The notes under the pieces: generated by a model
What the model was told of the DNA's origin: nothing
What the model saw: the letters and a program-made list of their open reading frames with translations, nothing else
The model's database searches: none
Shown: one piece after another, positions 10,092 through 17,963 of the stretch
How the letters are laid out: each line of letters opens with the position of its first letter
Numbering within the stretch: the first letter of the stretch is position 1
Made by a program: the position numbers and the translations under genes
NCBI RefSeq assembly: GCF_947496385.1
Contig: NZ_CANMCP010000003.1
Coordinates: 62,001 to 126,000 of the forward strand
Origin: an uncultured Croceicoccus sp.
Lineage (GTDB): Bacteria; Pseudomonadota; Alphaproteobacteria; Sphingomonadales; Sphingomonadaceae
Direction of reading: 5' to 3'
DNA: 64,000 nucleotides

Positions 10092-10249
10092 CTCGTCGGC
10101 CAGGGGGCCGGAAAACATCAAGAACCCGAACGAATGCCACGTAGCGGCCATCGCGCCGGAGCCTTTCGGCTTCGGCCCGGACCTTGCCATGACAATGTCG
10201 GGATGAATCGCATTTACGCCCCCCGCCGATAAAAGGCAAGGGGCGCGCA

Positions 10250-11098
10250 TCAATCTTCGGTTGGGAGAAGGTCGTCCATCATCGGCACCGGGGTCGTGAT
10301 CTCCCCGCCGATCACCGGCCAGATCACGTCGCCCGTGACCACCCCCATGCTGAACGGCAGGCGGCGGCTGAGCAGCATCAGCACCGCGTTGGGATGATCG
10401 TCGAGCGTGTGGGCAAGGACGAACACCTGCTTGTCCAGCTCGGGATCGTCCACGTCCCATCGCGCGTCCCGGCACCCGTCGGCCATCACGCACCAGTGCG
10501 CCACCGCGCCCGCTTCGTCGATGTCGAAACGGTAATGCCCGCCTGTCGGCAGCACGCCCGCTTCCCGGCGTGCGCTCATCACATAGACAGGGACAGTGCC
10601 GTCGTCCTCAGGCGGCAGAACGATGGTGCGCGGCGACCGTTCGGAGCATAGCGGCAGCCCGCGGCTTTCCCGCTCACGCAGGGCGGTAGCGCGCGCATTG
10701 GCCAGCCGGCGCTCCTCGGGGGAGAGCGTGCGTTCCGCCGCATCCTCAATCATGCCGCCGGACAGGACCCGCCCCGCCCCGACCCGGTATCGCGCCAGCG
10801 CATGGGGAACCGCCGTATCCGAAAGGACGATAGCGCGAAATGCATCCTCACCGTCCGGAACGGCGATGACGGGGACATCCGCGCCCGCGTCCCCGCACCG
10901 AAACGCATCCTGCGCGACCATCGCGGCCCGATCGAGGGCATCCATCGTCTCCGCACGCGATGCGGCGAGCCGGGCATCGGCGACCCGTGCCTCCTCGTCA
11001 CGCGGCGCCATCGGGCTCTCCTGCGCCAGGGCCGGATGGGCGACGGGCGGCAGCAACGCTGCTCCCATCGCGATGGCCACGAATGCTGAAATCCTCAT
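10250..11098 (-). CDS. Secreted protein of unknown function
   Basis: 282 residues, not recognised. Residues 1-25 are a clear signal peptide (basic start, hydrophobic core, ALA cut site before QES), so the protein is probably periplasmic. A helical Ala/Arg/Glu-rich segment (about 33-65) follows. Six Cys are seen, including a CVMADGC pair near residue 205, which could form disulfides. The rest is Asp/Val/Pro-rich with no motif I can name. It lies 36 bases downstream of pspF on the same strand, so it may be read with it, and 170 bases before rimP. A link to envelope stress is possible from position only. Confidence 0.7.
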   Translation of the reverse strand: MRISAFVAIAMGAALLPPVAHPALAQESPMAPRDEEARVADARLAASRAETMDALDRAAMVAQDAFRCGDAGADVPVIAVPDGEDAFRAIVLSDTAVPHALARYRVGAGRVLSGGMIEDAAERTLSPEERRLANARATALRERESRGLPLCSERSPRTIVLPPEDDGTVPVYVMSARREAGVLPTGGHYRFDIDEAGAVAHWCVMADGCRDARWDVDDPELDKQVFVLAHTLDDHPNAVLMLLSRRLPFSMGVVTGDVIWPVIGGEITTPVPMMDDLLPTED

Positions 11099-11134
11099 CT
11101 GTCCCCTCGCTGTGCTGATGATCGCGGGCCGGGT

Positions 11135-12178
11135 TTAGGACGCCTGCTGCGCCGGGGATAGCGAATGTTTCTTGAGACAATGGCGCAGCTGGTCATAAGT
11201 CAGGCCGAGCGATTCCGCCGCCCGCCTCTGGTTCCAGCGATTGCGCTCCAGCACCGCCTCCACAATGGCGCGTTCGTGCGCATCGACCGCCCCGCGCAGA
11301 TCGTCGACCCCGGCAAAATCGAAGGCCGGCGTTTCCGCCACGACCTTCGCGGGCACCGCGGCCTCACTCTCATCGCCCCGCGCGCTGCCCTCCCCCTTCG
11401 GTGCCCAGGGCGAATCGAAGGGGTCGAAGATCATCTCACCCACCGCGTCGCGCCTGTCGTCCCAGTGATAGACCGCGCGCTCGACCACGTTGCGCAATTC
11501 ACGCACATTGCCCGGCCACTCATACGCCTCCAGCGCGTCGAGCACCTCCTCGCGGAAACCCGGCCACCCGTCCCAGTGCAATTCGGCCGCCATGCGCCGC
11601 CCGAAAAAATCGGCGAGCACGACGATATCGCCCTCCCGCGCGCGCAGGGGCGGAAGCGTGATGACCTCGAAACTCAACCGGTCGAGCAGGTCGGCACGAA
11701 ACCGGTGCGCCTGCGCCATGGCGGGAAGATTCTCGTTCGTGGCGGCGACGATGCGCACGTCGACCCGGCGCGGGCGGGAGGACCCGATGCGCGTAACCTC
11801 GCCATATTCGACCGCGCGCAGCAGGCGCTCCTGCGCCGCCATGGACAGCGTGCCCAGCTCGTCGAGGAACAACGTGCCGCCGTGCGCCTCCTCGAACCGG
11901 CCCTCGCGTGCCTTGGTGGCGCCGGTGAAGGCGCCCGCCTCGTGCCCGAACAATTCCGCCTCGATCAGCGTTTCGGGAAGCGCCGCGCAATTCATCACCA
12001 CCAGCGGTTCGCCCCACCTGTCGGACAGGCGGTGCAGGCGCTCCGCGATCAGCTCCTTGCCCGTGCCGCGTTCGCCCACGACCAGCACGGGCCGCGACAA
12101 TGCGGCGGCGCGGCTGGCGCGTTCGACCGCGTCGAGAATGGCCGAGGACTGGCCGACGAACTGGCTTTCGCGCTCCAT
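11135..12178 (-). CDS. pspF: Phage shock operon activator, sigma-54 enhancer-binding protein PspF
   Basis: 347 residues from the ATG at 12178. It is an AAA+ activator that drives sigma-54 polymerase at psp promoters and is normally held inactive by PspA. Walker A GERGTGKE is near residue 30, GAFTGA (the sigma-54 contact loop) near 78, and Walker B GGTLFLDELG near 100. There is no N-terminal sensory domain, which is typical of PspF. After a longer than usual acidic linker comes a Fis-type helix-turn-helix (NQRRAAESLGLTYDQLRHCLKKH, about 315-337). The start MERESQFVGQS fits the family; the longer reading to 12250 adds unrelated residues. It is divergent from the psp operon. Confidence 0.94.
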   Translation of the reverse strand: MERESQFVGQSSAILDAVERASRAAALSRPVLVVGERGTGKELIAERLHRLSDRWGEPLVVMNCAALPETLIEAELFGHEAGAFTGATKAREGRFEEAHGGTLFLDELGTLSMAAQERLLRAVEYGEVTRIGSSRPRRVDVRIVAATNENLPAMAQAHRFRADLLDRLSFEVITLPPLRAREGDIVVLADFFGRRMAAELHWDGWPGFREEVLDALEAYEWPGNVRELRNVVERAVYHWDDRRDAVGEMIFDPFDSPWAPKGEGSARGDESEAAVPAKVVAETPAFDFAGVDDLRGAVDAHERAIVEAVLERNRWNQRRAAESLGLTYDQLRHCLKKHSLSPAQQAS

Positions 12179-12235
12179 TCCCAAACATTGGCACATTTCA
12201 CCAAGTGTGGGCAATACGCCCCATGGCGCGTGCTC

Positions 12236-12248
12236 GCGAAAAAATCGC
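12236..12248. promoter_or_regulatory. Candidate PspF upstream activating site
   Basis: GCGA-AAAAA-TCGC is a perfect 4-bp inverted repeat around an A-run, 32 bases before the sigma-54 element of the psp operon. Enhancer-binding proteins use such dyads, but the repeat is short and the distance is closer than usual, so this is only a candidate. Confidence 0.3.
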
Positions 12249-12279
12249 AAGCCCTTGTTTTCTCATGCGAAATCGAAAC

Positions 12280-12295
12280 TGGCACGGCGGTTGCA
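12280..12295 (+). promoter_or_regulatory. Sigma-54 promoter of the psp operon
   Basis: TGGCACGGCGGTTGCA matches the sigma-54 consensus TGGCAC-N5-TTGCA exactly, with correct -24/-12 spacing. Transcription would start near 12306, leaving a leader of about 30 bases before the 51-residue ORF at 12336. The divergent pspF gene supplies the cognate activator. The 11 bases AAACTGGCACG (12276-12286) recur in the second psp-like promoter near 27350. Confidence 0.93.
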
Positions 12296-12335
12296 ATGAT
12301 GGGGGCACACATCGAACACAGTGAGGAAATGAAAG

Positions 12336-12491
12336 ATGCTTGAACGTTTTCGCAGCACGCCGGTAGGATGGTCCGCCGCCGCCAGCCTGGTCGCGATGCT
12401 GGCGCTCAATGTCTTTGCGTTGAGCCAGCAGATGCAGGCCAGTTCGCAAGGGATTCATTTCGTCGCCGCCACCGCCGGATATCTTGCATGA
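12336..12491 (+). CDS. Small single-span membrane protein leading the psp operon
   Basis: 51 residues. It is the first ORF after the sigma-54 start. AGGA lies 8 bases before its ATG. Residues 1-7 are basic (LERFRS), residues about 11-30 form one hydrophobic span, and the tail ends in GIHFVAATAGYLA. Its TGA overlaps the ATG at 12488 (ATGA), implying translational coupling to the extended PspA. The tail is similar to that of the 45-residue protein at 27140-27277 (GITVATSGMLA), which also opens a sigma-54-type unit. Function unknown; a membrane sensor, or an anchor for PspA, is an inference. Confidence 0.72.
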   Translation: MLERFRSTPVGWSAAASLVAMLALNVFALSQQMQASSQGIHFVAATAGYLA

Positions 12492-13441
12492 CCGAACCTT
12501 TCGATCTCGAACCCGAAAAAGACGAGCGCCGCCGCGAGGCGGACAGGCTCCACGCCGAGCGGGCGGAACAACGGCGCGCATCGCGCGACAATGCCGCGGC
12601 CTCGCGCTTCGAAAACGAAGTGGCCCGGCTGCGTCGCCCGCAGGCAGAGCGTTCCGGCGAACCGGCGAACGGCACCGACCGTCAGCCGCGCAATGCCGAC
12701 ACTCCGCGCCGCTTCAACGACCAGATTTCGCAATATGGAGCACCTTTGATGGGCATATTCAACCGGACCCGCGACATCATCGCGGCCAATTTCAGCGATC
12801 TGCTCGACAAGGCCGACGACCCCAACAAGATGATCCGCATGATCATCATGGAGATGGAGGAAACGCTCGTCGAGGTGCGCGCCAGCGCCGCCCGCACCAT
12901 CGCCGATCAGAAGGAGATGCAGCGGCATTGCGGCCGGCTCGAACGGCTTCAGGACGACTGGAGCGAGAAGGCGCAGCTCGCGCTGTCGAAGGACCGCGAG
13001 GATCTCGCCCGCGCCGCGCTGACGGAGAAGAAGAAGGCGTCCGATCTCGCGGGCAAGCTGCGCGAGGAGATCGCCGTGCTCGACGACAGCCTGCGCGCCT
13101 GTGAGGAGGACATCCTGAAATTGCAGGGCCGCCTGCGCGAGGCACGCAGCCGCCAGACGCAGATCGCCGCCCGCCTGGAAAGCGCGGAGAACCGCGTGAA
13201 GCTGCGCACGCTGCTTTCGACCGAGCGCGTGGACGAGGCGATGGCCCGCTTCGATCAGCTGGAACGCCGCGTCGATTATGCCGAAGGGCGCGCCGATGCG
13301 CTGAAATACGACCGGGGCGGCAATCGCGAGCCCAGCCTCGCCGAACAGATCGAGGCTCTTGGCGGCGACGACAATGTCGATGCCGAACTCGAAGAATTGA
13401 AGCGCGCCATGAAGGGCGGCAACGAAGACAAGGGGGATTGA
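12488..13441 (+). CDS. pspA: Phage shock protein PspA/IM30, with in-frame N-terminal extension
   Basis: 317 residues from the ATG at 12488, or 230 from the ATG at 12749. PspA is a peripheral coiled-coil protein that repairs the inner membrane and restrains PspF. Residues 88-317 are a full PspA: MGIFNRTRDIIAANFSDLLD amphipathic start, the LVEVRASAARTIADQKE region, and a long coiled coil to about residue 290. Residues 1-87 are an extra Arg/Glu/Asp-rich segment, in frame, stop-free and with the usual GC-rich third positions. The 12488 start is coupled to the preceding small ORF by ATGA but has no ribosome site; 12749 has GGAG 8 bases upstream. Both forms may be made. Confidence 0.9.
   Translation: MTEPFDLEPEKDERRREADRLHAERAEQRRASRDNAAASRFENEVARLRRPQAERSGEPANGTDRQPRNADTPRRFNDQISQYGAPLMGIFNRTRDIIAANFSDLLDKADDPNKMIRMIIMEMEETLVEVRASAARTIADQKEMQRHCGRLERLQDDWSEKAQLALSKDREDLARAALTEKKKASDLAGKLREEIAVLDDSLRACEEDILKLQGRLREARSRQTQIAARLESAENRVKLRTLLSTERVDEAMARFDQLERRVDYAEGRADALKYDRGGNREPSLAEQIEALGGDDNVDAELEELKRAMKGGNEDKGD
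12737..12751 (+). promoter_or_regulatory. Internal ribosome site and start giving the standard-length PspA
   Basis: GGAG at 12737-12740 lies 8 bases before ATG 12749, whose product begins MGIFNRTRD like ordinary PspA proteins. It is in frame with the upstream start at 12488. Confidence 0.6.
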
Positions 13442-13444
13442 TCC

Positions 13445-13750
13445 GTGGAAGACATGCTTGCCGTATTGCTGATATTCCTCGGCCTGCCGTGGCTGCTGTT
13501 CCACTATATCACCAAGTGGAAGACCACGCCGAAACTGACCGACAATGACGAGGACATGCTGGAGGAACTCTACCAGCTCGCCCGCCGCCTGGATGAGCGG
13601 ATGGAAACCGTCGAACGGCTCGTCGCCAGCGAAAGCCCCGAATATCGCCGCGAACATTTCGATGCCCCGCGCCTCGATGCCGCGCGCAACGCCGACAATG
13701 CCAAGCTCGACGAGCTGGACCGGCTGATCAAGGAAAGGAATGCACGATGA
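13445..13750 (+). CDS. pspB: Phage shock protein B
   Basis: 101 residues from a GTG at 13445 (a purine-rich GGGGGA lies upstream; ATG 13454 is the alternative). It is a small inner-membrane protein that with PspC senses envelope damage and binds PspA. One membrane span (about 4-20, LAVLLIFLGLPWLLF) precedes the conserved HYITKWK turn and a coiled coil with DERMETVERLV near residue 50-60. It is longer than the roughly 75-residue E. coli PspB because of a charged tail. It starts 3 bases after pspA and overlaps pspC by 4 (ATGA). Confidence 0.92.
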   Translation: MEDMLAVLLIFLGLPWLLFHYITKWKTTPKLTDNDEDMLEELYQLARRLDERMETVERLVASESPEYRREHFDAPRLDAARNADNAKLDELDRLIKERNAR

Positions 13751-14121
13751 ACACGCCCCGCACCCGTTTCTATCGCGACAAGGCGAATGGCAAGTTGATG
13801 GGCGTGTGTTCCGGCATGGGCAATTACGCCGGGATGGACGCGTTCTGGATCCGCCTCGGCTTCATCATCTTCACGCTCACCATGGGCTGGCCGCTGCTGC
13901 TTTATTTCGCCGCCGGGTTCATCGCGCCGAAAAAGCCGGAGCAGCTCTATCACGACCGGCAGGAGGAGAAATTCTGGCAGGACGTGCGCAAATCGCCCTC
14001 CGCCTCCGCCCGGCAGGTGAAGGGCAAGTTCCGCGACATCGACCGCCGCCTCGCCCGCGTGGAGGAACATTACGTGAGTTCGAACCGCGCGCTGTCGGCC
14101 GAAATCGAGCGCCTGCGGTAA
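13747..14121 (+). CDS. pspC: Phage shock protein C
   Basis: 124 residues. The PspC domain covers about 6-62: FYRDKANGKLMGVCSGMGNY, then FWIRLGFII and a hydrophobic stretch to about residue 58, ending in IAPKK. The C-terminal 60 residues are a charged coil that ends DRRLARVEEHYVSSNRALS plus EIERLR. That tail has the same layout as the coil repeated in the four small proteins downstream (ERI..LERIVTD....L..EIEALR). Its start overlaps the end of pspB by 4 bases. Envelope stress sensor with PspB. Confidence 0.93.
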   Translation: MNTPRTRFYRDKANGKLMGVCSGMGNYAGMDAFWIRLGFIIFTLTMGWPLLLYFAAGFIAPKKPEQLYHDRQEEKFWQDVRKSPSASARQVKGKFRDIDRRLARVEEHYVSSNRALSAEIERLR

Positions 14122-14149
14122 GGCACCGGGGCAAGAAGGGGGAAACATC

Positions 14150-14446
14150 ATGGATATCGTTGCAGTTCTGGGCATCATGATACCGCTGGCGCCGTTCCTG
14201 ATCGCCGCGCTGGTCATCTGGACCCGCCACCAGGCGAAAATGGCGCAGATGCAGGTCGGCGCCACTGCCGAGAAGGCCGCGCAATATGCGCAGCACACGC
14301 AGGCGCTGGAGGAGAGGATCCGCGTCCTCGAACGCATCGTCACCGACAGCGGCTATCGCCTCTCCGACCAGATCGAGGCGCTCCGTCACGAGGACAGCGC
14401 CGCACGGCTAGACCCGAAGATCACTCACCCGCGGCACGAGGTCTGA
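14150..14446 (+). CDS. PspB-like small membrane protein, coil paralogue 1
   Basis: 98 residues. One membrane span at about 4-24 (VAVLGIMIPLAPFLIAALVIW) is followed by a cytoplasmic coil containing EERIRVLERIVTD and then YRLSDQIEALR. No enzyme motif is present. GGGGGAAA lies just before its ATG. It follows pspC by 28 bases and precedes the next paralogue by 3, so it is in the psp operon. I infer a PspB-derived anchor; the family is not one I can name with certainty. Confidence 0.8.
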   Translation: MDIVAVLGIMIPLAPFLIAALVIWTRHQAKMAQMQVGATAEKAAQYAQHTQALEERIRVLERIVTDSGYRLSDQIEALRHEDSAARLDPKITHPRHEV

Positions 14447-14449
14447 ACG

Positions 14450-14788
14450 ATGGAGGATATTCTCACACCCGCGGTCGCCGGCGTTGCCGCCGTGTCCTTT
14501 GCAGCCGCCTGGGTCGTCAACACCTTCATCCGCGTGCGGCACGGCTACCCGCTCGAAAACAGCTGGGGCAAGTCGGTTTACCCGAAGCACGACGCGCAGG
14601 CGGAGGAACGGGTGAAACTCGTCACGCAGGAAAACGCGGCCCTTCGCGCCGAACTGGGATCGGTGAAGGACCGGCTCGCCAATGTGGAACGGATCGTGAC
14701 CGACACGGGATACGGGCTGAGCCACGAGATCGACGCCCTGCGCTCCGTCGACCACGGGCGCGCGCCTGAAAAGGAGAAGATGCAATGA
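14450..14788 (+). CDS. PspB-like small membrane protein, coil paralogue 2
   Basis: 112 residues. One span at about 8-26 (AVAGVAAVSFAAAWVVNTF) is followed by a polar linker and a coil with KDRLANVERIVTDTGYGLS and then EIDALR, closely matching paralogue 1. It starts 3 bases after the previous stop and overlaps the next ORF by 4 (ATGA), so it is tightly coupled within the psp operon. Confidence 0.8.
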   Translation: MEDILTPAVAGVAAVSFAAAWVVNTFIRVRHGYPLENSWGKSVYPKHDAQAEERVKLVTQENAALRAELGSVKDRLANVERIVTDTGYGLSHEIDALRSVDHGRAPEKEKMQ

Positions 14789-15054
14789 GCTTCTGGGCCG
14801 CAATCGTCCTCATAGTGGCGATCGTATCCATCGCGCAGGTCATGCGCGCGAAACAGAATGCGAGCGCAGGCTATGCCACCGACGAGGATGGCAATCCCAT
14901 AAGGCTGGATCGCGGTGACGAGGACCGGATGCGCGCCGAGATCGCCGAGTTGAAGGAGCGTATCCACGTGCTCGAACGGATCGCCACCGACGACCGGCAG
15001 AGCGTGGGCCTTGCCGAAGAGATCGAGAAGCTGCGCGACCGGCGCGAGGTCTGA
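14785..15054 (+). CDS. PspB-like small membrane protein, coil paralogue 3
   Basis: 89 residues. One span at about 2-19 (SFWAAIVLIVAIVSIAQVM), an acidic linker, then a coil with KERIHVLERIATD and EEIEKLRDRR. It shares the ERI..LERI.TD core of its neighbours. It overlaps paralogue 2 by 4 bases; AAGGAGAAG lies upstream of its ATG. Confidence 0.8.
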   Translation: MSFWAAIVLIVAIVSIAQVMRAKQNASAGYATDEDGNPIRLDRGDEDRMRAEIAELKERIHVLERIATDDRQSVGLAEEIEKLRDRREV

Positions 15055-15084
15055 CCCGCCGGTCCATCAAGAGGAGCGATAGAT

Positions 15085-15312
15085 ATGGCAACCGAATATC
15101 TGCCTGTCGCGATTTGTGCGTTGATCGGGCTTTGCCTGACGCTGGGCGCGCTTTTGAAAGGGTGGGAAGGCTGGCTCGACCTCAAGCGCCGGGAGATGGA
15201 GCGCGGCGAGGCCGAACAGGACGCCTCGCCCACCGGGGCGCGGATCGAGCTTGCCGCGATGCGCGAACGCATTCGCCGGCTGGAGGCGATCGCGGCGGGC
15301 GTCGACCTGTGA
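15085..15312 (+). CDS. PspB-like small membrane protein, coil paralogue 4
   Basis: 75 residues, the shortest of the set and the last psp-operon gene. One span at about 5-24 (YLPVAICALIGLCLTLGALL) is followed by LKRREMERGEAEQD and a coil ending MRERIRRLEAIAAG, a truncated version of the shared motif. GAGGAGCG lies about 9 bases before its ATG. It is 30 bases after paralogue 3. No clear terminator is seen before sufE. Confidence 0.75.
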   Translation: MATEYLPVAICALIGLCLTLGALLKGWEGWLDLKRREMERGEAEQDASPTGARIELAAMRERIRRLEAIAAGVDL

Positions 15313-15360
15313 GCGGAGCGCGATTGTAATGCGCGGCGCATCGCGCTAGCAGCCGGTGCC

Positions 15361-15774
15361 ATGCGCACGATCGACGACATTCGCGAGGAATATGAATTTC
15401 TCGAAGGGGATGAACGCTACCGCCTGCTCATCGAGCTGGGCCGGGAGCTGGACCCGATGCCGCCCGCGCTCAAGACCGAGAGCACGCAGGTCAAGGGATG
15501 CTCCGCCGCGGTGTGGGTCTATCCCACGCAGACTGAGGACGGGCGGCTCCACTTCCTTGCCGATTCCAACGCGGCGATTACCAAGGGGATCATCGCGCTG
15601 GTGCTCGCCGCGGTGCAGGACCGCCCGGCGGACGAAGTGCGCGATACCGATGTGGAAGGCGCGCTCGAACCCTTCGACCTCAAAAATCAGCTGTCATCGA
15701 ACCGGACGCAGGGCGTGCCGAACATGATCGCGCTCATCCGCGAAACCGCGACACGCATCGCGGCGCAGGATTGA
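15361..15774 (+). CDS. sufE: SufE-type cysteine desulfurase activator
   Basis: 137 residues. It takes sulfur from a SufS/IscS-type desulfurase for Fe-S cluster building. The persulfide-carrying Cys47 is in the conserved VKGCSAAVW loop, and LIELGRELDPMP near residue 25 is typical. It is 48 bases after the psp operon and may be partly read from it. No suf genes adjoin. Confidence 0.93.
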   Translation: MRTIDDIREEYEFLEGDERYRLLIELGRELDPMPPALKTESTQVKGCSAAVWVYPTQTEDGRLHFLADSNAAITKGIIALVLAAVQDRPADEVRDTDVEGALEPFDLKNQLSSNRTQGVPNMIALIRETATRIAAQD

Positions 15775-15783
15775 TCTGTTGAT

Positions 15784-16401
15784 TTAGGGTGCGCTGCGGC
15801 GGCGCCGGCTTCCCGAACGCCGTTCGCGGGGGGGCTGGCTGACGGCACAGGCGCCGCTTTCGCCTCCCGATTGTGCGAGCTGTGCGCGGCGCAGTTTTAC
15901 CTCGCTGTCGCGTCTTTGCTGCATGAGATCCTGCTTCAGCCGGTTCGGATCGCGGGCGAACACGAAACCGAAGCTCACGCCGCCCTCCTTCGAATGGGTC
16001 ACGTGGTGCAGGTGGTGGGCCTGTACCAGCCGCTTCATGTAACCGCGGCGCGGCACGTACCGGAACCAGCGTTGATGCACGAGCCCGTCGTGAATCAGCG
16101 TATAAACGATCCCATAGAGCATCACGCCCAGCCCCATGTAGGTGCCCGGCTCCCAGTAGAACGGCCCCGCCATCGCTTGGTCGCCGATGATGAACAGCCC
16201 GAGCGACAGCGCCGCGCCGAACAGCGCGTAAAGATCGTTCTTCTCGAAAAAACCGTCGTGCTTGCGATGATGGTCCCGGTGCCAGCCCCATCCGAACCCG
16301 TGCATGATGTACCGGTGTGCGAACCACGCGACGAATTCCATCGCAATGGCACTGGCCAGCACGATGAGGATTTTGTGAGCAAACGTCATAACGCCCCACA
16401 T
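15784..16401 (-). CDS. crtZ: Beta-carotene hydroxylase CrtZ
   Basis: 205 residues from ATG 16401 (ATG 16389, giving 201 residues, is equally possible). It is a membrane di-iron enzyme that adds 3-hydroxyl groups to beta-carotene rings to make zeaxanthin-type pigments. His motifs are all present: HRYIMH (29-34), HRDHH (41-45) with a further His at 48, HDGLVH in the middle and HHLHH near residue 130. Four hydrophobic segments are seen. The last 35 residues are Arg/Ser-rich. It is divergent from leuC; the other carotenoid genes are not in the window. Confidence 0.93.
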   Translation of the reverse strand: MWGVMTFAHKILIVLASAIAMEFVAWFAHRYIMHGFGWGWHRDHHRKHDGFFEKNDLYALFGAALSLGLFIIGDQAMAGPFYWEPGTYMGLGVMLYGIVYTLIHDGLVHQRWFRYVPRRGYMKRLVQAHHLHHVTHSKEGGVSFGFVFARDPNRLKQDLMQQRRDSEVKLRRAQLAQSGGESGACAVSQPPRERRSGSRRRRSAP

Positions 16402-16491
16402 TATGCCACCCACAGATGAACCGCCAGTGACTTTTGCAAGAATCACATCACCTTGCATTTCGCGCAGCAACGCGCCAATGGCTGCAACATT

Positions 16492-17946
16492 ATGGCAAGC
16501 AAACCCCGCACAATGTACGAAAAGATCTGGGACGCTCATGTCGTGGAGCGCCGCGACGATGGCACCTGCCTGATCTATATCGACCGGCACCTCGTCCACG
16601 AGGTCACCAGCCCGCAGGCGTTCGAAGCGTTGCGCAGCACGGGCCGCAGCGTGCGCCGCCCCGACCTCACCCTCGCGGTGCCGGATCACAACCTGCCCAC
16701 GACGGCGCGCCGCACCCCCGATGGCCGCCGCATTCCCATCGCCGACCCGGCGAGCGCGACGCAGCTTGCCGCGCTGGAGGCCAATGCGCCAGCTTTCGGC
16801 ATACGCTATATCGGCGATGCGGACCGGGAACAGGGCATCGTCCACGTCGTCGGGCCGGAGCAGGGTTTTTCCCTTCCCGGCGCCACGATCGTGTGCGGCG
16901 ATTCGCATACGGCGGCGCATGGCGGGCTGGGCGCGCTGGCCTTCGGCATCGGCACGAGCGAGGTCGAGCACGTGCTCGCGACGCAGACCTTGCTGCTCAA
17001 GCAGTCGCGCACGATGGAGGTCGTGGTGGAAGGGCAGCTCGGCCCCGGCGTGACGGCGAAGGATGTCGTGCTGCACATCATCGGCACCATCGGCACCGCG
17101 GGCGGAACCGGCCATGTCATCGAGTTTCGCGGCAACGTGTTTCGCGAGATGAGCGTCGAGGCACGCATCACCGTGTGCAACATGGCGATCGAGGGCGGCG
17201 CCCGCGCCGGGCTGATCGCGCCGGACGACACCACGTTCCGCTATCTTAAAAACCGACCGATGGCGCCCGCGGGCGAGGAATGGGACCGTGCGCTCGCATG
17301 GTGGAAGACACTGCCCACCGACGAGGGTGCGCGTTTCGACCGTTCCGTCCATATCGACGCGGCCGACATTCCCCCCACCGTCACCTGGGGCACCAGCCCG
17401 GAGGACACCGTCCCCATCGACGGCGCGGTGCCCGATCCGGCCAGCTTTGCCGACCCATCCAAACGCGCCGCCGCGCAGGCCAGCCTCGATTACATGGGCC
17501 TGACCGCGGGTACGCCGATGACGGATGTCACGGTGCAGAACGTTTTCATCGGGTCGTGCACCAACAGCCGGATCGAGGATCTGCGCGCCGCCGCCGCCGT
17601 GCTCAAGGGGCGGCGCAAGGCGGATAGCGTGACATGGGCCATCGTCGTGCCCGGATCCGGCCTGGTCAAGGAACAGGCGGAGGAGGAAGGCCTCGACCGC
17701 ATATTCACCGAGGCCGGGCTGGAATGGCGGGAGCCGGGCTGTTCGGCGTGCCTCGGCATGAACCCGGACAAGGTGCCGGCGGGCGAACGCTGCGCCTCCA
17801 CCTCCAACCGCAATTTCGTCGGACGACAGGGGCCGGGGGCGCGCACCCACCTGCTTTCGCCCGCGATGGCGGCGGCGGCGGCGGTGACCGGGCGGCTGAC
17901 CGATGTGCGCGACCTGGCGCCGGTCGCCGCGACCGAACCGGCCTGA
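16492..17946 (+). CDS. leuC: 3-isopropylmalate dehydratase, large subunit
   Basis: 484 residues from ATG 16492 (start [18 protein letters not shown]; the longer reading from 16453 adds 13 atypical residues). With LeuD it isomerises 2- to 3-isopropylmalate in leucine synthesis, using a 4Fe-4S cluster. Cluster ligands are in [12 protein letters not shown] and [12 protein letters not shown]; the CGDSHT segment near residue 140 is also conserved. leuD lies about 830 bases further on, with a glycosylase and a small ORF between them. Confidence 0.97.
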   Translation: MASKPRTMYEKIWDAHVVERRDDGTCLIYIDRHLVHEVTSPQAFEALRSTGRSVRRPDLTLAVPDHNLPTTARRTPDGRRIPIADPASATQLAALEANAPAFGIRYIGDADREQGIVHVVGPEQGFSLPGATIVCGDSHTAAHGGLGALAFGIGTSEVEHVLATQTLLLKQSRTMEVVVEGQLGPGVTAKDVVLHIIGTIGTAGGTGHVIEFRGNVFREMSVEARITVCNMAIEGGARAGLIAPDDTTFRYLKNRPMAPAGEEWDRALAWWKTLPTDEGARFDRSVHIDAADIPPTVTWGTSPEDTVPIDGAVPDPASFADPSKRAAAQASLDYMGLTAGTPMTDVTVQNVFIGSCTNSRIEDLRAAAAVLKGRRKADSVTWAIVVPGSGLVKEQAEEEGLDRIFTEAGLEWREPGCSACLGMNPDKVPAGERCASTSNRNFVGRQGPGARTHLLSPAMAAAAAVTGRLTDVRDLAPVAATEPA

Positions 17947-17963
17947 TCGCATCGGCATTGCCG

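Noticed and set aside
12190-12206. TGGCAC near the pspF start as another sigma-54 promoter
   Set aside because: The bases at the -12 position (ATTTCACCAA) lack GC at the right spacing.
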